The notes beneath the pieces are model-generated. The model made no database searches. It saw only the letters and a list, made by a program, of their open reading frames with translations, and was not told the origin of the DNA. From Adenanthera pavonina (taxonomy: Eukaryota > Streptophyta > Magnoliopsida > Fabales > Fabaceae), in NCBI GenBank assembly GCA_026686845.1, contig JAIVEN010000002.1:29300001-29364000 (forward strand): a DNA stretch of 64,000 nucleotides. The letters are read 5' to 3'. Shown in pieces: positions 59,102-64,000 of this stretch (position 1 is the first letter of the stretch; the number at the start of each line of letters is the position of its first letter). The translations under genes and the position numbers were made by a program.

Positions 59102-59797
59102 GAATATATATATGGATAAGCTAGTGATAGCATAAAAGAAAATGGTGTAAAGAAATTCAAAGAGAAAACTTATGACGAAGAGTAGATATGAAAAGAAAGG
59201 ATACGTGCGAAGTTGGAATTGTCAATACTGACCATCCCGTTAAATAGAAGTTGATGGGATAATAATTTTTCAAAGATTTGGATTAATTTAAATTTGACGT
59301 ATATCTTATCCATTTATATTATTAATTTTTGTTTACGATAAAATTATATATATAATAATGATCAATATATTTAGTTCTTTATTATTTTAAGTCATGATAT
59401 AATTAATTTTTAATGATTTTTTTAATGTTGGAGATTGAATGATATAGATAATTATTATTTGAAATTTGGATAAACGGTTCATCCCTTAATTTCATTTGGT
59501 TTCAATTTAATTAGTCCTTTAAATTTATCTTGGATTTCACTTTTATATTTTAATTTTATTTTATTCTAATTTAATTTCTTTCCTTAACTTTTAAAAACTA
59601 CTGATATATTTCATTTTCTTGAACACGTACCGTCAAAATAGTTTGGCTTGATAAAATAGTCCCATGTCACTCTTTGATGACTGCTCTAGTAACTTTTCTT
59701 TAAATAATTTGGCAGTGTTAAGTGCCTGGTTTTTAATTTTCTTATTTAGATGACAATATCTTAACAAAATAAAATTAAGGGATGAAGGTCAAACATT
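59102..59797 (-). pseudogene. La-motif gene remnant, promoter and upstream flank (copy 6)
   Basis: Resumes after the TGCAT duplication: a shortened start region, AACTTATGACGAAGAGTAG, the TATA-like CTATTTAAC on the minus strand at about 59239-59247, and the AATTTGACGTATATCTTATC upstream flank colinear with units 2 and 3. The coding part is mostly missing. Cut on the right by the copia-related LTR. Confidence 0.7.
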
Positions 59798-61192
59798 ATT
59801 AGATAAGCTGGCTTCCCAAAAGGGGGGGTGAATTGGGAAGCTTGAAAATTTTCTGCAAAATATCAAGAAAGTGAAGAAAGCAAAGTATAGATAGTAAAAC
59901 AGAGTATAGGAGAATAAACTGTAAAAGTTGCTGTAAAGAGAAGAAAACGCAGATATTTATCCTGGTTTGATCTCTCCACTTGACCTACGTCCAGTCCTCA
60001 AGTCACCCCTTGAGATTTTTCACTATTCTACAAGAATTCAGTGGGCTTCTTGTAAATGTCTCAGTACAAAGATGATGCTCTGTTTCTAGAGCTCACTCAA
60101 TCACTCTATGCACTCTCACAAAGTGCTTCCCAATCCCTTGTGATATCCCCTGATAAGAAAATCTATCTTCCAGATGAAGATAAGATTGTTTACAAAGATT
60201 AAACTCTTTTAAACAAAGTGAATATTAAAGTTGGAGTACAAATATTGAAGTGAGAGAGTAAGAAACTTTGAGTAGAAGATTTGGCAGAGTTTCAGTTTAT
60301 ACAATATTAAAATCATTACCCACAACTTCAAATGATGTTATATTTATAGATTTAGGTCTCAACTATCCGTTAGAGACAAAATCTATCCATTGAAGAAGTT
60401 ATCCAATGGTTACTCTGAAAAATTATCCGTTAACTAACCACATTTAATGCTTCTGACACTCTAAAATTTGAATTTCAGTTGGTCAACAGACGAATTTCAC
60501 AGAAACCAAAGGTTAACAGCTTCAACGTTGAAAGCCCGAAGTTCATCTGTCATGAAGTGAAATTTAAATTTTGATATTTGGAAAATGTTTCTTCGTTGTG
60601 ACATACGAATTTTCAAGATGACATATCAGTATTAATCTTTCAAACTTCGTCTGTTGGTGGGTGTTTTTCAAATATTCCATGATTTAACATAGAATCAAAG
60701 TTTTAAAACATCTTTTCACCAAATCAAAGTCTTTTACTCAAATCAAAATATTTCTAAACATCCTACATGAATCTTTGCACTGATTTCTTCAGGATTTCTT
60801 TACTTGAACCTTTTGTGCACCTTTGATATCTTTATTCCAAGCTCTTGAAGGTTGGTTTAGAATCATCAAAATACTTGATTCAATAATCTCCCCCTTTTTG
60901 ATGATGACAAAATAACTTGCAAACTGGATTAGTACTTGGATTTGCTTTAACAAGCTCCCCCTCAACATATGTATTATATTTCAAAAGATATCATATATAG
61001 TAGATCATGTGAAGAGATTCAAAGAATAATAAGAACAGATCATTGTAGCCAAGGAATTCTTTCATTTTATCAAATGTTTCTTTATAGAAACCAATTTATG
61101 CAAAGTACTTCAAAATACACAAATTAAACACAAAACACAAACAAAACATCTGAAATTCAATACAACACTACAAGAGGACTCAAGCCTAAGTT
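59798..61192 (-). mobile_element. 3' end of a truncated copia-family element
   Basis: On the minus strand the LTR occupies about 60885 to 59798 (GCTGACTTCCC-type terminus at the left and the GATTCTAAACC / ATCAAAATACTTGATTCAATA start at the right). It is about 1.1 kb, shorter than the intact LTR. Before it lie the polypurine tract TTTTTGGGGGAG-type at 60887-60900 and the upstream tract GGGGGAGC. The relic keeps the copia motifs only in decayed form. Left edge approximate. Confidence 0.75.
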
Positions 61193-61398
61193 CTAATCAC
61201 TTCTTCTTTGACTTGGTCTTCTTGCTGTAGGTCTTTCTAGATGGCTCAGTAGCATATTTTCCAGTTTTCTTACTCTTCTCCCCCTTTTTGGCATCATCAG
61301 GAAGGTGAACAAAATCAGCCGGAGGAGGTATTTGAGAAACTGGAATAGCTTTAAGGGGCACAAGATCAAAAGGCAAATGAGGCTTAGAGGGCTCATGG
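61193..61398 (-). pseudogene. C-terminal fragment of the copia third ORF
   Basis: 67-69 codons ending DDAKKGEKSKKTGKYATEPS then a Lys-rich tail, aligned with the last part of the protein at 9975-12116. It has a single copy of the tail (no 85-bp duplication) and the internal polypurine-like tract. It is cut upstream at 61399 by an LTR. Confidence 0.85.
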
Positions 61399-64000
61399 TG
61401 TAACACCTTACTTTTATCTATATTTTCTCATATATTATAGTATATACAATGTCCTATTAGCTCATATTAAGAGCTTGAACCATTAATAGAACCAAATTAT
61501 TTAAATAAAAAAATGATACTATTCATTTGGTTCTCAAGTTTTCTAGATGAACTTTGAAAAATCATAACTTAATTCAAAAAAATCGTATCAATGTGGTTCA
61601 AGTCTCTAAATGAAGCTAGAAATGTGATATACAAGATAAAAATATGAAAACTTCATTTAACCAGACCAATTAGTACAGTTTATTACTTAAACTTACACTA
61701 TACAAATGGTCATTTCTCTCTTTTTCAGGATTTTGGCCATAACTTCAAAAATTCATATCTAACTCTATATTGAGCCAAATCATGTAATCTATATTCCATT
61801 GGAAAGATAAATATGTCTAATTGCCTTCATATTTTTCTTATACATTTATTTAATTTAGACAGGGCATGATTTCAACTTAAATTACTAAGGGTTAGAACCT
61901 CAATCTTTTTGGGGCAGTCTTGGGAAAACTTGTATATCTCTCATTGTACAGCTCCAATTGAATTCAAACCAGTGGCATGTTGAACTCAAAACACATATCA
62001 TTTCAAAAATGTAAATGACTGAATTTTTGGAGCTCTGTACGATTTTATACTTCCTTTCAAAATAAGTGATACTTACAGTGAATTTCCCAGCTTTTACTTT
62101 AATGTCCAGTTTTGACCCTTAACTTCAAAAATATACTATAAATTGTACACATATCCAAATTGAGTGTTCTTTAGCTCATTGGAAAGCTTGTTCTCTCTAG
62201 TTTCAGATAATATATAACACTTTACTTGCCCTATCTCGGTCAAACAGTATTGACTCTACGTTCATTGCTACAAAATGAACTTCTAGCAATATAACATGGC
62301 AAAGTAGACTTCATAACAAGCTCACATGATCATTCCATGTTTCAAATCCATGCCAAACATTTCATAACGCTCATAAGGACATAATAGCACAATGGCACAG
62401 ACCTAAAAGCATATACATGATTTTATACATAATTTCAAATATACACTTATAGCTTGAAAACATCATCAAGCATCATTCTCTTCTTCATTCCCCTTGCCTT
62501 TTCTTTGGACTCCTTTGCCATAGATTGTGCCTAGTCATTTGGGATACTTGAGGGGATGAGATTGGGGGCAATCGCAGTAGCAAGTTACATTTCATGCAAT
62601 TATGTCAATCATGTTAAATAACTCACATTTGATCACATCTAATCATATCAATCATATTTAAACAATAAATTGCCACATTGGTCATCAAAATTTTGGCAGC
62701 ATAACGGCTTAGAAAATGGACATCCCGGGGAATAAAACCCCTCATTTAACACTCAAGACCAATCAAAGAAATCACAATTTTAATATGGCAACACAATTTA
62801 ATCATAGAAAGATAATGAAAAGAACATAAAGCAAGAATATGAAACTTAGCTACCTTGAAGCATTCCTTTGGCTTTTCCTCTTGAATCTAATGCTTCACCA
62901 CTTGGTTCCACCTCCTTCAAGAACTTACTTGGGCTTTATCAATTTCTAATACACCATCAAACACTCACTTTATTCATTGGTTTCATGAGTTACTTCTTAA
63001 ATACTCACAAAACCCTAGAATTTCATTTTCTTCACCTTAAGCTTTTTATTTAACCCCATACTTGCTCTTAAGGTTTTGGACCATGGGGAATCCATTTTTA
63101 GCATCAAATTAATGAAAATCAAACTCTTTCCCATCATATTAAACTGACCGAAATAAGGATTGGAAGAGGAAAGAAGTGATTTTCATTTTCTTACTTCCAA
63201 ACATACCAAACCTTGTTCCTTTCACTTAATCTTATGCTTTCTCTTTAATTTATGGCAAAAAATCACTTTCTTTCCTAACTCCTTTATCTTGGACAAAATT
63301 TACAGCAAAGGAGGAGAAGAGGAACTCAAGAAAACTAACCTCAAACCATTCAAAACTTGAAGGAAAAATCATTAGAAGTTGAGAGAAGATTTTTAACTAT
63401 TTTTTCTTGATTTTTCCTTCTCTTTTTCCTTCTCCTTTACTCCTCACATACTCCCTCCTTTCTCCACTGCTTGCAGCTGCTTCTCCCTTCTTTTTCAAGT
63501 GCCTTGGACGTTCAACATGGGGGAGTATTTATAAACTTTGTGACCAATCAATTTATGCCACCAAATGTCTTGATTTTTCTTACTTTTTCATGAAAATTAA
63601 TAAACTAAGGCTATTTTGACATGTGCAGCTTGTGGAGCACGAAATTAAGGGTACTTTGGTCCAAAAATTTTAGATAATTACTTATCCAGATATATCCTAA
63701 ACCGGTCTGGACAAATAAAGTTATTTTAGCAGTATATTTTACTATTATTGAGATACTAATTATAATTATATTGGGATATAAAATTACCATAATATACTTA
63801 TCCCAATTGGTCCAAATATAAGACCCACATATTTTTTTTGAATGAATATTTCTTCTTCCTGCAGTCCAGACTGACATTTATCGGGTAAGATATTAATATT
63901 AAATCATAATTACCCAATAAATATTATTTTGATCTTAATAAATTTCATACTATATTCCATTGGTCTTAACTCATTGAGAACTTCATTTTGACTATAATTT
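61399..64000 (-). mobile_element. Second-family LTR on the minus strand, runs off the window
   Basis: Its 3' terminus (minus-strand GGTGTTACA) is at 61399. The sequence is the reverse of the 39778-42341 and 55811-58336 LTRs: the end block around 61430-61640, the CATGATATATGGCATT-like middle, and at 63900-64000 the region matching about 40120-40240. By that alignment about 370 bp lie outside the window. Frames inside (for example 62868-63877) are LTR shadows. Confidence 0.8.

Noticed and set aside
1..64000. tRNA, rRNA, CRISPR, riboswitch or bacterial operon features
   Set aside because: None seen. The only tRNA-like match is the 13-nt primer-binding site at 3984-3996.

Overview
The window is nuclear DNA from a flowering plant, most likely a eudicot. 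It is AT-rich and built from LTR retrotransposons of plant lineages (a Sirevirus-like Ty1/copia element and Tekay-type Ty3/gypsy chromoviruses), CACTA-like elements and Tourist-like MITEs. The only host-type coding sequences are short proteins with a La motif of the plant LARP1 type. No bacterial features, tRNA or rRNA genes, or CRISPR arrays were seen. The species cannot be named from the sequence alone.

Layout: 1-1994 holds ends of two LTRs. 2256-14200 is a complete, young Ty1/copia element (TSD GAAAC) with near-identical 1.7-kb LTRs, an iMet primer-binding site, gag, pol, a third ORF of 713 codons and several polypurine tracts. 14.2-22.2 kb is a tandem array of three minus-strand La-motif genes (15239-15781, 17929-18549, 20849-21472), each with a TATA-like box upstream. 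22.2-35.6 kb is a CACTA-like remnant followed by two Tekay-type gypsy elements in opposite orientation that form a large imperfect inverted repeat, with a further reversed LTR piece. 35.6-38.2 kb is AT-rich with no recognised gene. 38.3-59.8 kb holds at least three broken members of the La-motif array (38.3-38.5, 39.06-46.8 and 53.56-59.8 kb), split by solo LTRs (several with exact 5-bp duplications), a CACTA-like element and a Tourist-like MITE. 59.8-61.4 kb is a truncated minus-strand relative of the copia element, cut by another LTR that runs off the right edge.

The parts fit one history. A local tandem array of LARP1-like La-motif genes spread over more than 45 kb and was repeatedly invaded. 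Most insertions collapsed to solo LTRs by LTR-LTR recombination; the copia element at 2256-14200 is the most recent and best preserved. Three array members keep open frames. Copies 2 and 3 share a nearly identical 5' half but have diverged 3' halves, which suggests gene conversion. Whether the La-motif genes are expressed cannot be decided from this sequence.
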